This document shows, piece by piece, positions 1 through 8,700 of a DNA stretch of 58,466 nt. The DNA is from DATCRE01 sp964235605. Its GTDB lineage: Bacteria; Bacteroidota; Bacteroidia; Cytophagales; Cyclobacteriaceae. Within the stretch, counting starts at the first letter, position 1. Each line of letters begins with the position of its first letter. A model generated the notes under the pieces. The model was not told where the DNA came from, did not search any database, and was given only the letters and a program-made list of their open reading frames with translations. Made by a program: the position numbers and the translations under genes. The stretch spans positions 1 to 58,466 of the forward strand of contig CAXSCR010000023.1 of NCBI GenBank assembly GCA_964235605.1, in the 5' to 3' direction.

Positions 1-44
1 TCCGGGTCTGTAGGGGAGCGGGGAGGAAACGAACCGCTCTACCT

Positions 45-367
45 GGAAAAAATGAGAGTTGATTGAGTGTGATTTTTACTGACTATTGATATAAAAAAAA
101 ATTCCTTCTCATAATGTTTTAGGAAAGGTGGTTGTTTTACCGGAACGCTAACCAATCTAACAATGCTTTATTTTATGAAATGATGGGCTCAACCTCCAAT
201 ATTACAAGCGATTTCCCTGGAATGATTGCGCTTTCAAAGGAGGATTGTCATCTGCCGACATGTGAGTCACCTGCATAAAACTTTAAAAAATCGAGCTAGC
301 AACTCAAAGCTAGCAGCCAGAAGCTATATATAAAATTGATATTAAAAACTTAAAGCCATATTCTCTG
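45..367 (+). mobile_element. Degenerate copy 1 of a MITE-like dispersed repeat
   Basis: This non-coding stretch aligns by eye over most of its length with the reverse complement of 47446-47817 and with the two ends of 1777-1999. Shared blocks include the segment around 60-130, the GGCTCAACCTCC block near 185, the TGCGCTTTC block near 226 and the GCTAGC-rich block near 295-325. The right end (about 350-367) is a diverged form of the terminal repeat. The left end is too altered to place precisely, and no target duplication can be claimed. A 14-base word at 206-219 (AAGCGATTTCCCTG) is the exact reverse complement of the left terminal repeat of copy 2. Positions 1-44 show nothing recognisable, and 368-480 holds only the upstream region of the lipoprotein gene. 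Confidence 0.7.
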
Positions 368-480
368 CCTTGGTAGGGGCATGGAAGTATTTGGGGGAAT
401 CAATTTGGAATTACCCAATGCACTACTCACTTTTACAAATGAAAGGCGGCCAATGCACTGGCCATTTAAAACGACTGTTT

Positions 481-963
481 ATGCATTTAAAAAAGATATC
501 AATTATAGGATTATTTATGTTCACGGCCTGTGGCGGCTCCCTCTCTGAAGAGCAGCGTAAGAAGATTAGAGAAGATATGGAACAGCATCAAATCGTGAAG
601 GTAACTGATGCTGAGATAACCGAAGAGGCATTTAACAAAGGACGTATAGTGATGAAGAAGCTTGAAAAAATACATGCAGGTTCAGAGTCGGCCGACTCCT
701 TAGCAAAAGCGAATAAGATTAAAATTAAATGGCTGGTACCCGGCGCTGCTAACGCGCTTGAAATTGAACGACAACTTGTTGAAGCCTATTTGGCCAGCGT
801 TATAAACGGAGGTATGGAAGACAACGTTCAGCGTATGGAGAATGACACATTGTTGTATACTAAACCCGTAACAGAAAAACTCAAAGATGGTTCTGAAACA
901 GTAAAAGGAATTTGGAGTATACGACTTTCAAAGAAGCAACTCATTCTCTCTATGGGTAAATGA
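481..963 (+). CDS. Small predicted lipoprotein, unknown function
   Basis: The reading frame is open from 370, but the first 37 codons look non-coding and the ATG at 481 gives a proper lipoprotein signal: MHLKKIS, a hydrophobic run, then the lipobox FTAC with Cys at residue 17. The mature part (about 145 residues) is charged and probably helical, with no domain I recognise. It should be anchored to a membrane by its N-terminal lipid. Upstream, 451-463 contains a small GGCCA/TGGCC hairpin. The gene stands alone between a repeat copy and the convergent tag gene. A hypothetical protein restricted to relatives is the likeliest status. Confidence 0.6.
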   Translation: MHLKKISIIGLFMFTACGGSLSEEQRKKIREDMEQHQIVKVTDAEITEEAFNKGRIVMKKLEKIHAGSESADSLAKANKIKIKWLVPGAANALEIERQLVEAYLASVINGGMEDNVQRMENDTLLYTKPVTEKLKDGSETVKGIWSIRLSKKQLILSMGK

Positions 964-1051
964 TTGAACTGTTAATTTTACTGCTAATTTATGATGACCT
1001 ATCGAGAAAAATTGTAAAGTGGATTTCATAGCGCAAGCAATATTCATCCAA

Positions 1052-1630
1052 TTAACATTTCTTAGATAATGGTTTATATCTCCAACAATCAACTAAGTGG
1101 TCATTCACAAGACCACAAGCTTGCATATGTGCGTAGATTACGGTGCTACCGACAAATTTAAATCCGCGCTTAATTAAATCTTTACTTAATGCGTCAGACT
1201 CTTTGGTAGTTGGCGGCACATCAGACAAGGCTTTTCTTTTATTAATTATTGGTTTCCCATCAACAAAACGCCAGATGTAACTATCAAAGGAGCCAAACTC
1301 TTTTTGCACCTCTAAAAACCGCTTCGCATTATTTACCGCAGCATGCACTTTTAATTTATTTCTTACGATACCAGGATCTTGTAGAATTTTTTGAATACGC
1401 GCTTCAGTGAAACGTGCAACTTTAACAGGGTCGAAATCAGCAAAGTTTTTACGATAACCTTCCCGCTTTTTTAAAATGGTTGACCAGCTCAATCCCGCTT
1501 GAGCGCCTTCAAGAATTAAGAATTCAAAATGTATATGATCATCATGAACAGGCTTTCCCCACTCTTCATCATGATATCGAATGTAGTCATCAAATTTAAG
1601 GCACCAGCCACAGCGAATTTTTTCTTCCAT
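1052..1630 (-). CDS. tag: DNA-3-methyladenine glycosylase I
   Basis: Base-excision repair enzyme that removes 3-methyladenine from alkylated DNA. Numbering from an in-frame ATG at 1648, the N-terminal CGWC (Cys13), the His of YHDEEWG (His26), and the C-terminal His and Cys of NDHLVDC correspond to the four zinc ligands known for the Tag family. The block LEGAQAGLSW carries the conserved acidic residue of the base pocket. Length (about 192 residues) is normal for the family. The ATG at 1630 (MEEKIRCGWC) is preferred because family members begin close to the first Cys; the ATG at 1648 adds six residues and cannot be excluded. It is a single gene converging on the lipoprotein gene. Confidence 0.93.
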   Translation of the reverse strand: MEEKIRCGWCLKFDDYIRYHDEEWGKPVHDDHIHFEFLILEGAQAGLSWSTILKKREGYRKNFADFDPVKVARFTEARIQKILQDPGIVRNKLKVHAAVNNAKRFLEVQKEFGSFDSYIWRFVDGKPIINKRKALSDVPPTTKESDALSKDLIKRGFKFVGSTVIYAHMQACGLVNDHLVDCWRYKPLSKKC

Positions 1631-1776
1631 TATCCAATTATTAAGCAATATTAAAAGTCACTTATGTCAACCGTATGTCAGTAGGCATTTAAATCTATAA
1701 ATTTAAGTCCCCTTTAGTAATAGCGATTATAGGTGGCTATCATTTAAATCCCATTAAGAGAATTTCATTTCACCAC

Positions 1777-1999
1777 CAGGGAAATCGCTTTTCAAAAATG
1801 ACAGTTGATTCAGAGTCATTTTACTAACTATTGATATAAAAAAAGAATTTATTCTCATGATGTTTTATGAAAGGTGTTTGTGAAATACAATCTTTAAATG
1901 AGCGCGACATGAGAGTCACCTGCATAAAACTTTAAAAAAATCGAGCTAGCAGCCAGAAGCTGTAAGTTTGATATTAAAAACTTAAAAGCGATTTCACTG
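1777..1999 (+). mobile_element. MITE-like repeat, copy 2 (internally deleted)
   Basis: The element is bounded by terminal inverted repeats. The left end CAGGGAAATCGCTTTT (1777-1792) matches the reverse complement of the right end (1984-1999) at 15 of 16 positions. It is flanked by a direct repeat of 10 bases with one mismatch: ATTTCACCAC (1767-1776) and ATTTCACTAC (2000-2009). Both ends align with copy 3 at 47 kb, but about 150 internal bases are missing, so this is a 223-bp deletion derivative. No reading frame of note lies inside. It fills most of the gene-free stretch 1649-2075; the remainder is an AT-rich spacer and the promoter of the TM2 cluster. Confidence 0.82.
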
Positions 2000-2016
2000 A
2001 TTTCACTACTCCCTAT

Positions 2017-2047
2017 TTTGACTTAGTTGTGAAAATAAATATCTTAC
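2017..2047 (+). promoter_or_regulatory. Candidate promoter of the TM2-DUF2752-DUF4870-M48 cluster
   Basis: TTTG (2017-2020), 19 bases, then TATCTTAC (2040-2047) fits the Bacteroidota TTTG-N19-TAnnTTTG pattern at the -33 box and spacing; the -7 box matches 6 of 8. It begins 7 bases after the target duplication of repeat copy 2. Confidence 0.45.
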
Positions 2048-2075
2048 AAAAGATTTCACCAAAACCAAACCCCTA

Positions 2076-2411
2076 ATGGAGGCACAAAAAGTTGATATGT
2101 TTTTAATGACCCACGCAAAATTTTTTGAAGGTCATCAAATTATGGCAGTAAGAGACAGATTGGTTACGATCGACGACTCAAAATTTGTTTACTTACAATC
2201 TCTCAATCTTAAAGATCCAACAACTATTCTAATCGTTTCTTTATTTGCAGGCCATTTTGGCATTGATCGCTTTATGTTAGGCGAAACAGGACTAGGCGTA
2301 GCCAAGCTACTTACTTGTGGAGGATTTGGCATCTGGACCATCGTTGATTGGTTCATAATCATGGGCCGCACACGCGAAATTAATTTTGAACGTTTTCAAA
2401 CTGTTGTCTGA
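2076..2411 (+). CDS. TM2 domain-containing membrane protein
   Basis: A 111-residue protein with a TM2 domain at about residues 47-98. A first hydrophobic segment (TTILIVSLFAGHFG) is followed by the hallmark turn DRFMLGETGLGVAKLL and a second segment (GIWTIVDWFIIMG). It is an inner-membrane protein of unknown molecular role. It starts a four-gene cluster with short gaps (12 bases to the next gene, then 2 and 1), so the genes are very probably co-transcribed. The ATG at 2076 is used; a second ATG at 2097 would also leave the domain whole. Confidence 0.85.
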   Translation: MEAQKVDMFLMTHAKFFEGHQIMAVRDRLVTIDDSKFVYLQSLNLKDPTTILIVSLFAGHFGIDRFMLGETGLGVAKLLTCGGFGIWTIVDWFIIMGRTREINFERFQTVV

Positions 2412-2422
2412 TTTAAAAATAG

Positions 2423-2836
2423 GTGAACTCCAGCAAAAACATATACTGGATCGTATCGGTACTTTCCTTAGCGGGATATGCCTGGGTTGGATTTCATTTT
2501 AATTTTTCAACGGATCATCAACACACTTTTCATTTTTGCTTCCTGAAGAGCTTAACTGGTATACCTTGCGTGTCGTGTGGTATAACCAGATCTGTTATTC
2601 ATATTCTTCATGGGCATATTATAGAGGCTATGCTTATTAATCCACTAGGACTATTGGCTTGTCTTGTATTAATTATTGCACCCTTTTGGGTTGTTTATGA
2701 TTTTGTAAAAAGGAAAGACACATTACCTAATAGTATAAGAAACGCCGAAGCTTTGTTGAGAACCCAAAAGATTTATTTACCGCTTATTGTATTGGGACTA
2801 TTAAACTGGTACTGGAATATCGAAAAAGGACTATAA
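2423..2836 (+). CDS. DUF2752 family membrane protein
   Basis: The 137-residue protein carries the DUF2752 signature: a Cys-x2-Cys-Gly-x-Thr-Arg motif (CVSCGITR, about residues 48-55) followed by a hydrophobic helix rich in small residues (LINPLGLLACLVLI). About three membrane segments are visible, beginning with an N-terminal one. The start is GTG at 2423; there is no ATG near the N-terminus that would retain the first segment. The biochemical role of DUF2752 is unknown to me. It lies 12 bases after the TM2 gene and 2 bases before the next gene. Confidence 0.82.
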   Translation: MNSSKNIYWIVSVLSLAGYAWVGFHFNFSTDHQHTFHFCFLKSLTGIPCVSCGITRSVIHILHGHIIEAMLINPLGLLACLVLIIAPFWVVYDFVKRKDTLPNSIRNAEALLRTQKIYLPLIVLGLLNWYWNIEKGL

Positions 2837-2838
2837 AA

Positions 2839-3267
2839 ATGGAATCAATAAATCATTTCCCTACTACATTAGACCATGAGAATGAGAAAGCTTCACAAAG
2901 TTATTTAATGTCTCTGGTGGCTCTTATGGTTGGACTCCCATTACCAATTTTTAATTTAATAGCTACAGGAATATTTTATCTTGCTAATAGAAAGGGAAGT
3001 TTTTTTGTACGATGGCATTGCACGCAAGCTCTGATTTCGCAATTCCTTGTCGTGATAATTAATAGTGTTGCATTTTCTTGGACCATTTCAATTATTATGG
3101 GAAGGAACACAGTAGATAATAATTACATAGCCTACCTCATTACAATTTTATTATTTAATGTTTTGGAATTCATAGCTACAATTTTTGCAGCGATACAAAC
3201 AAGGAAAGGTAAACACGTTCAGTTCTGGTTTTTCGGATCGGTCACTAACTTAATTTGTAAGCCATAA
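2839..3267 (+). CDS. DUF4870-like membrane protein
   Basis: This is a 142-residue integral membrane protein with about three to four hydrophobic segments (near residues 22-48, 62-85 and 97-122). The motif FVRWHCTQALISQF resembles the VRxHxxQALxxQ block of DUF4870-type proteins. The molecular function is unknown. It is tightly packed between the DUF2752 gene (2-base gap) and the M48 protease gene (1-base gap), which argues for one transcript and perhaps one membrane complex. Assignment to the family is by motif only. Confidence 0.68.
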   Translation: MESINHFPTTLDHENEKASQSYLMSLVALMVGLPLPIFNLIATGIFYLANRKGSFFVRWHCTQALISQFLVVIINSVAFSWTISIIMGRNTVDNNYIAYLITILLFNVLEFIATIFAAIQTRKGKHVQFWFFGSVTNLICKP

Positions 3268-3268
3268 T

Positions 3269-4090
3269 ATGAAAGGAAAATTGTTTCTTGAATTTATCTC
3301 GATTCCTATTGTGTTTTTTTCAATATGGTTTATGTTAAGTCGTATTGACTTTGTGAATGAAAATGATTTAAAAAAATTCAGCAAAGCAAGCGAAAAGAAA
3401 TTATCTGAGTTGATATTAAAAACACTTGAGCGCGGACAGGCAGAGTTTAACGAAGATAAAATTAACAGCTATCTTGATTCAATAGGCACACGCATATGTG
3501 TAGCTAATAATATTGCATTTGACGCTATACAAATCCATGTTATCCACAGTAACAACGTAAACGCATTTGCATTACCAGATCACAACATGGTTATATACAC
3601 TGGACTTATTGAAAACGCGAAAAGCGCGGAGGAGGTAGCCGGTGTCATGGCGCATGAAATCGGGCACATGGAAAAAGGGCATGTCGTAAAAAAGCTTGCT
3701 AAAGAAATCGGAATTTCAATGCTATTCCTATTGGCGGGGGGCAATGAAAATTTTGAGGTGTTGAAGGAAGCAGGGCAGGTAGTTTCCTCTACTGCATTTG
3801 ATAGAAGTCAGGAGCGTGAAGCAGATTCATTTGCAGTCGATGCATTAGCCAAAGCGGAAATTAATCCAGAACCGTTTGGAAATTTTCTTTTTAGACTTTC
3901 TACCGGCTCAGATAATATTCCTGAAGAGTTAATATGGATAAGCACACATCCAGATAGCAAAGAACGAGCAGCAGCGATTTTTACGAAGGCCAAAGCCTAT
4001 GCTTTCAAACCTAAACCCATTTTAAAAACATCATGGGAAACTGTTAAGGAAGATCTAAAGAAAGCTGACAATTCAGACAGCACCCTTTAA
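3269..4090 (+). CDS. M48 family zinc metallopeptidase
   Basis: A membrane-anchored protease of 273 residues with one N-terminal hydrophobic helix (about residues 5-24). The zinc motif HEIGH is at 129-133, and a third ligand is expected at Glu184 in EREADSFA. The block VNAFALPDHNMVIYTGL upstream of the motif is typical of M48 (HtpX/Ste24/BepA-type) peptidases. The catalytic domain probably faces the periplasm, as in BepA-like quality-control proteases, but that is inference. It is the last gene of the TM2-DUF2752-DUF4870 cluster. No clear terminator follows. The intergenic space to 4299 holds nothing I recognise. Confidence 0.9.
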   Translation: MKGKLFLEFISIPIVFFSIWFMLSRIDFVNENDLKKFSKASEKKLSELILKTLERGQAEFNEDKINSYLDSIGTRICVANNIAFDAIQIHVIHSNNVNAFALPDHNMVIYTGLIENAKSAEEVAGVMAHEIGHMEKGHVVKKLAKEIGISMLFLLAGGNENFEVLKEAGQVVSSTAFDRSQEREADSFAVDALAKAEINPEPFGNFLFRLSTGSDNIPEELIWISTHPDSKERAAAIFTKAKAYAFKPKPILKTSWETVKEDLKKADNSDSTL

Positions 4091-4299
4091 CTTTTTTTTG
4101 CTAACTCCTTTAGCGCACCAACTACATTTTTACAAATGATGATGACCTTGCGTGGTGCGCACGTAGCATATTATTGGTAGCGTCACTTAATCATTTACAT
4201 GCAGAGCGGATAAGCCATACAAAGAATATGAACCCGACCAAGGATTCTGTAATAGAAACATTGGTCTTTCATTTATGCATCACAAGAATCGAATCATGC

Positions 4300-5658
4300 T
4301 TACTTCTTAACGAAGTGTTTATAGAACGTTACAATTGTCTCAATGCCCAATAAGAAGTTCTTTACGCCGTAATGTTCATTCGGTGAATGGATCGAATCGC
4401 TATCTAACCCAAAGCCCATTAACACTGTATCTAACCCTAGTTCTTTTTTAAATAAGGCAACAATAGGAATACTTCCCCCATCACGCGTTGGTATCGGTGT
4501 TTTGCCCCAGACTTCTTCAAATGCTTTGCTTGCTGATTTAAAAGCTAGTGATTCAGTTGATGTAATAGCGGCTTCTCCACCATGCAAAGCAGTTACTTTT
4601 ACAGTAACATATTTTGGTGCAATAGATTGAAAATGTTTTGTAAACAGATTTGTGATTTCTTCATTGTTTTGGTTAGGTACCAGGCGCATGGAAATTTTTG
4701 CAAATGCTTTTGAAGGCAAAACAGTTTTAGCGCCTTCCCCTGTATAACCTCCCCAAATTCCATTTACATCTAACGTTGGTCTGGTGCCAGTGCGCTCTAA
4801 AGTTGTATAACCCTCTTCACCTTTCACTTCACTAATACCTAATTCTTTTTTGTAATCGTCAAGATTAAAAGGTGCCTTGTTTAACGCTTCGCGTTCTGAT
4901 TTGCTAAGGTCAGCTACTTTATCATAAAAACCAGGAATGGTAACTCTTCCGTTTTTATCATGTAAAGAAGCAATCATTTCACTAAGTGTATTGATGGGAT
5001 TAGCTACCGCACCGCCGTATACGCCTGAATGTAAATCACGATTAGGTCCTGTAACCTCTACTTCCATGTAGCTTAATCCGCGTAAGCCAACGGTAATAGA
5101 AGGATGATCAAGTGAAATGAGTGCTGTATCGGATATCAGAATTACGTCGGCTTTTAATTTTGCTTTGTTCTGTTTCACAAAATCACCCAAGTTGTCAGAA
5201 CCAACTTCTTCCTCACCTTCAACCATGAATTTTATATTGCAGGGAAGCTGATTAAGTTTCATCATGGTTTCAAATGCCTTCACGTGCATATACACCTGGC
5301 CCTTATCATCGCATGCGCCGCGTGCATATATTTTATCATTTTTTATTACAGGTTCAAAAGGTGGTGAATGCCAGAGATTAAGCGGATCAGCTGGTTGAAC
5401 ATCATAATGGCCATAAACCAAAACGGTAGGGGCTGATGGGTCAAGAATTTTTTCTGCGTATACAATTGGATGGCCTTTTGTCTCAGCAATCTCAACTTTA
5501 TCAACGCCAGCAGCAATAAATTTTTCCTTTAGAAACTCAGCAGCTTTTCGCACATCAGCCTTATGCTTGCTGTCAGCACTAACTGAAGGTATGCGTAACC
5601 AATCGAATAGTTCAGAGAGAAAGCGATCTTTATTTGATGTTATATATTCTTTAATCAT
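4300..5658 (-). CDS. M20 family metallopeptidase (dipeptidase)
   Basis: A cytoplasmic zinc peptidase of 452 residues in the M20 family, closest in look to the CNDP/dipeptidase subgroup. Visible metal and catalytic signatures are YGHYDVQP (His84, Asp86), GACDDKGQ (bridging Asp near 117) and EGEEEVGS (general-base and ligand Glu near 149-151). A late His is in DSDSIHSPNE. The region at about 205-380 corresponds to the dimerisation lid. It probably hydrolyses dipeptides; the substrate cannot be read from sequence. It is transcribed with the same polarity as, and 42 bases downstream of, the giant exported protein gene. Confidence 0.9.
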   Translation of the reverse strand: MIKEYITSNKDRFLSELFDWLRIPSVSADSKHKADVRKAAEFLKEKFIAAGVDKVEIAETKGHPIVYAEKILDPSAPTVLVYGHYDVQPADPLNLWHSPPFEPVIKNDKIYARGACDDKGQVYMHVKAFETMMKLNQLPCNIKFMVEGEEEVGSDNLGDFVKQNKAKLKADVILISDTALISLDHPSITVGLRGLSYMEVEVTGPNRDLHSGVYGGAVANPINTLSEMIASLHDKNGRVTIPGFYDKVADLSKSEREALNKAPFNLDDYKKELGISEVKGEEGYTTLERTGTRPTLDVNGIWGGYTGEGAKTVLPSKAFAKISMRLVPNQNNEEITNLFTKHFQSIAPKYVTVKVTALHGGEAAITSTESLAFKSASKAFEEVWGKTPIPTRDGGSIPIVALFKKELGLDTVLMGFGLDSDSIHSPNEHYGVKNFLLGIETIVTFYKHFVKK

Positions 5659-5700
5659 TTCGTAAAAATATTCAATCCATAATAGAAATGATAAATTTAG

Positions 5701-8700
5701 TTAGAATCCGTCATCCTCTTTTTTCACTTCCTTCTCTTTTTCTTTATCGGCAGGAACTTCTGTTCCGTTTACTGGTGGTTGTATTGGCGCATCTTTTTCT
5801 AGAGCAGCAGATGACGCGTCGCTTAAGCTATACGGCACATCAATGCCATAATACTCTTTTTTAAAGCGGTTAATAAATGTTAGCGTTTCATCGTCACTTC
5901 CAGGTATAAAAGCTACTTCACCTATTTTTGCTTTTCCTGCATTGGTTTTCTTACCAATTACATTGTTGAATTCATTGTTTGATGAATGGACCATCAACCG
6001 ATTGTCTTCAAAACCAAAATAGTACCACGCATCTGGAGAAGCTTTAATAAAGACATGGAAGACAGGTAGGCCATCTTCTGTTTTTTTAATTTCCATGAAA
6101 CCTTCAAAGGCTCCGTTAATATCATTACGGCCAATGTTTGACATGCCAATTGTTCCCTCGCTATAGAAAGCTTTGTGTTCTGCTGACCACTTAAAATTCA
6201 CGTTAGAAAAGACAAGGGGTTTCGCTGTAGGCTGAAGTGTTCCCAGAGAAACATGACCTAGTAAACTTTTTTGCTCATACTCTTTTGCAGCACGCTCACC
6301 AAGTATATCAGCAATTTTATAGAGTAGCTGAGTTTGATCACCAAGACCTTCAGGAGCTCCTTCATTTTTAATTACATCTTGAAGGTTACGCCCCATGATA
6401 TCGAAAGCAGTTGAAGGAACATTAGAATCAACCATCAAAAAGGAATTAATTTTTATTTCATTAGTCTCTAGATTACCAGACCCCAAAGCGGTAGAAACAA
6501 TACTAAAATCTTTGGTGCCATGAAATAAATTAACGGCACCTTCAAAACGAACCTGTAACGTTTCATCGTTATAGGCAAATACTTTTCCTGTAAGTTTATT
6601 TCCTGCTGCCTTTTCACGGTCTTCTATTCTATACTCTTTTGAGTTTTTATCGTAATAAAGCGTGCCGCTAGGTTCAAAAAAATCTTCATCTTCATCGTTC
6701 TGCTTCTCGTTCAAAAATGAAATATATAGTTCATTGGTATGTGCTGTAAAATGAAGTCCCGCCGTGGCTGCTTTTCCTTCTTCTGTAACCGCATCATCAA
6801 AATTGATCACTACTTCCGTTTCATCTCCTGACTGATTGTATCTAATCCACGTATTATAGTCTGGAATTTTTTTCAAATCAAGCTTAACGTATCCCGATAG
6901 TTTAAGAGCGGGCTTAGTAGCATACATAATCATGTCACCTTTGTAAAACATACCCGCCCCTAATACAAGGTTCACAGAATCAGAAACCGCGCCGGTGGCA
7001 ACAGTTTGCATAGCAGCAGTTGATCTTTTTCGTTGAGATTTTTTTGCCTCTACATCTACAATGGGCTCTAAATGAAAGTCGGTCATTTTAATGGCGAAGG
7101 TGTCACTTAGAAAGTTTACATATTGATAGGTTGCATGCCCACTAAATTCCTTTCTAGATATAACATCAACCACACCATCAGTAAGAAGGTGATAGCCATT
7201 TAATGTATCTAGATGAATTGTTGTATTTTTTAGTGTACCGATCTTTGCATTCTCTAAGATTAATACTTCGTTATTATAGGGAGTTATTTTAGCATCAGCT
7301 ACGATGATATAAGGAATGCCGGTTACTTTTAACTCTTGTGTTTTTAAATCATATTCTGCCCCTTCTGCATAGAAACTTAAACTGTCAAGATCTTTTCTCG
7401 TGGTATAGAAATAAGAACTTTCTATGGGCGCATCCGGGCTTTTACTCATGCTGATCTTTTGCAAATTCAAGTCCCATCTCATTTTAGGGATAGATGTTTT
7501 AAACTGCGCATACGGAAATTCGATGGCGGCTTCTCCCGCTACTTCAGGACTTATATCAGCATAGTTTTCGGTCAAAGAAAATTTAAGTCTGATATCGTCA
7601 CCAGTTACCAAGGGTTTCTTCGGATCATCAGTTTTAACTTTGAAGCGACCATGCCTGGCACTAAAGTCATTACCAGAGAACTTCATTTGACGAGATATTA
7701 ATTCAGTACCTCTCGTTTCAAGTTTACCTGATCCTGCTACACCAGACTTATTAACTGTTAACGTTCCATTTAACTGTGCCGTTGAATCATAAAAATTGAA
7801 TGGGGCCTTAATATTTTTTAATTTCATCTCATCCTTTTTAGGGTACCATTTCATATTATAATCAGGAAAGGAAGCTTGCGGAAATAAAACGTTACCGATT
7901 TGCTTCTGTTCCATCTTACCACGTGCACCCTTACCAATTACAGAATCTGGATAGAACAGAAAATCGGGAGAGGAGAAACTGGATGAGAGATAATTAATGG
8001 TACCCGCCCCACGAAGCCCACGATTGTTGAGCATAAGATCACCAGTCATTTTTGCTTCGCCACCGAAAAGTTGATAGCCTTCTTTTGGAATACGATGTTC
8101 GAAACCCAACGACTTATCTGACATGGTTCGAGCCTTCTCTTTGAAACTTGGAAACATGCCACTGCTTACAAAAGTACCGTCAAAGTTGATAGACGCAGGG
8201 TCTGCATCATTTAAGCTATCAAGTTTAAATGGAGGTACAACAAAAAACATTGACTTATCATAGGCGCCGCCAAGAACTTCTTCCCTATCGAAATAAATTA
8301 CCCCGCCTGACGAGGCATCTAACCTTGGGAAATTAGGAATTTTTACCCGTCCCGATTTATTGTGGGGCTTACTAATATATAATGTACCTGCCGATATAGT
8401 TATATCACCTAAACCACCTGCAGCAGCAGCAATCGAATCGGCACCAACTAATGAGTTGGTTATTTTTCTTCGGATTGATTGACCCTTTGAATTTTTCTCC
8501 ATCACATAAAAATTGACAGAGTCAATATGCGGTAAGTCTATAAAGAAGCTGTCATATTTTAACGTAAAGCCCTTGCCGTTAATTTCGAAATTTCCAGCGT
8601 TGATCGTCCCATTAAACTTAAGATTGCGATTCTCTAAAATGGTGATAGAATGAACCACAGGCTTGATCCGAACATTTAACGAATCGCTTATTTTAAATTC

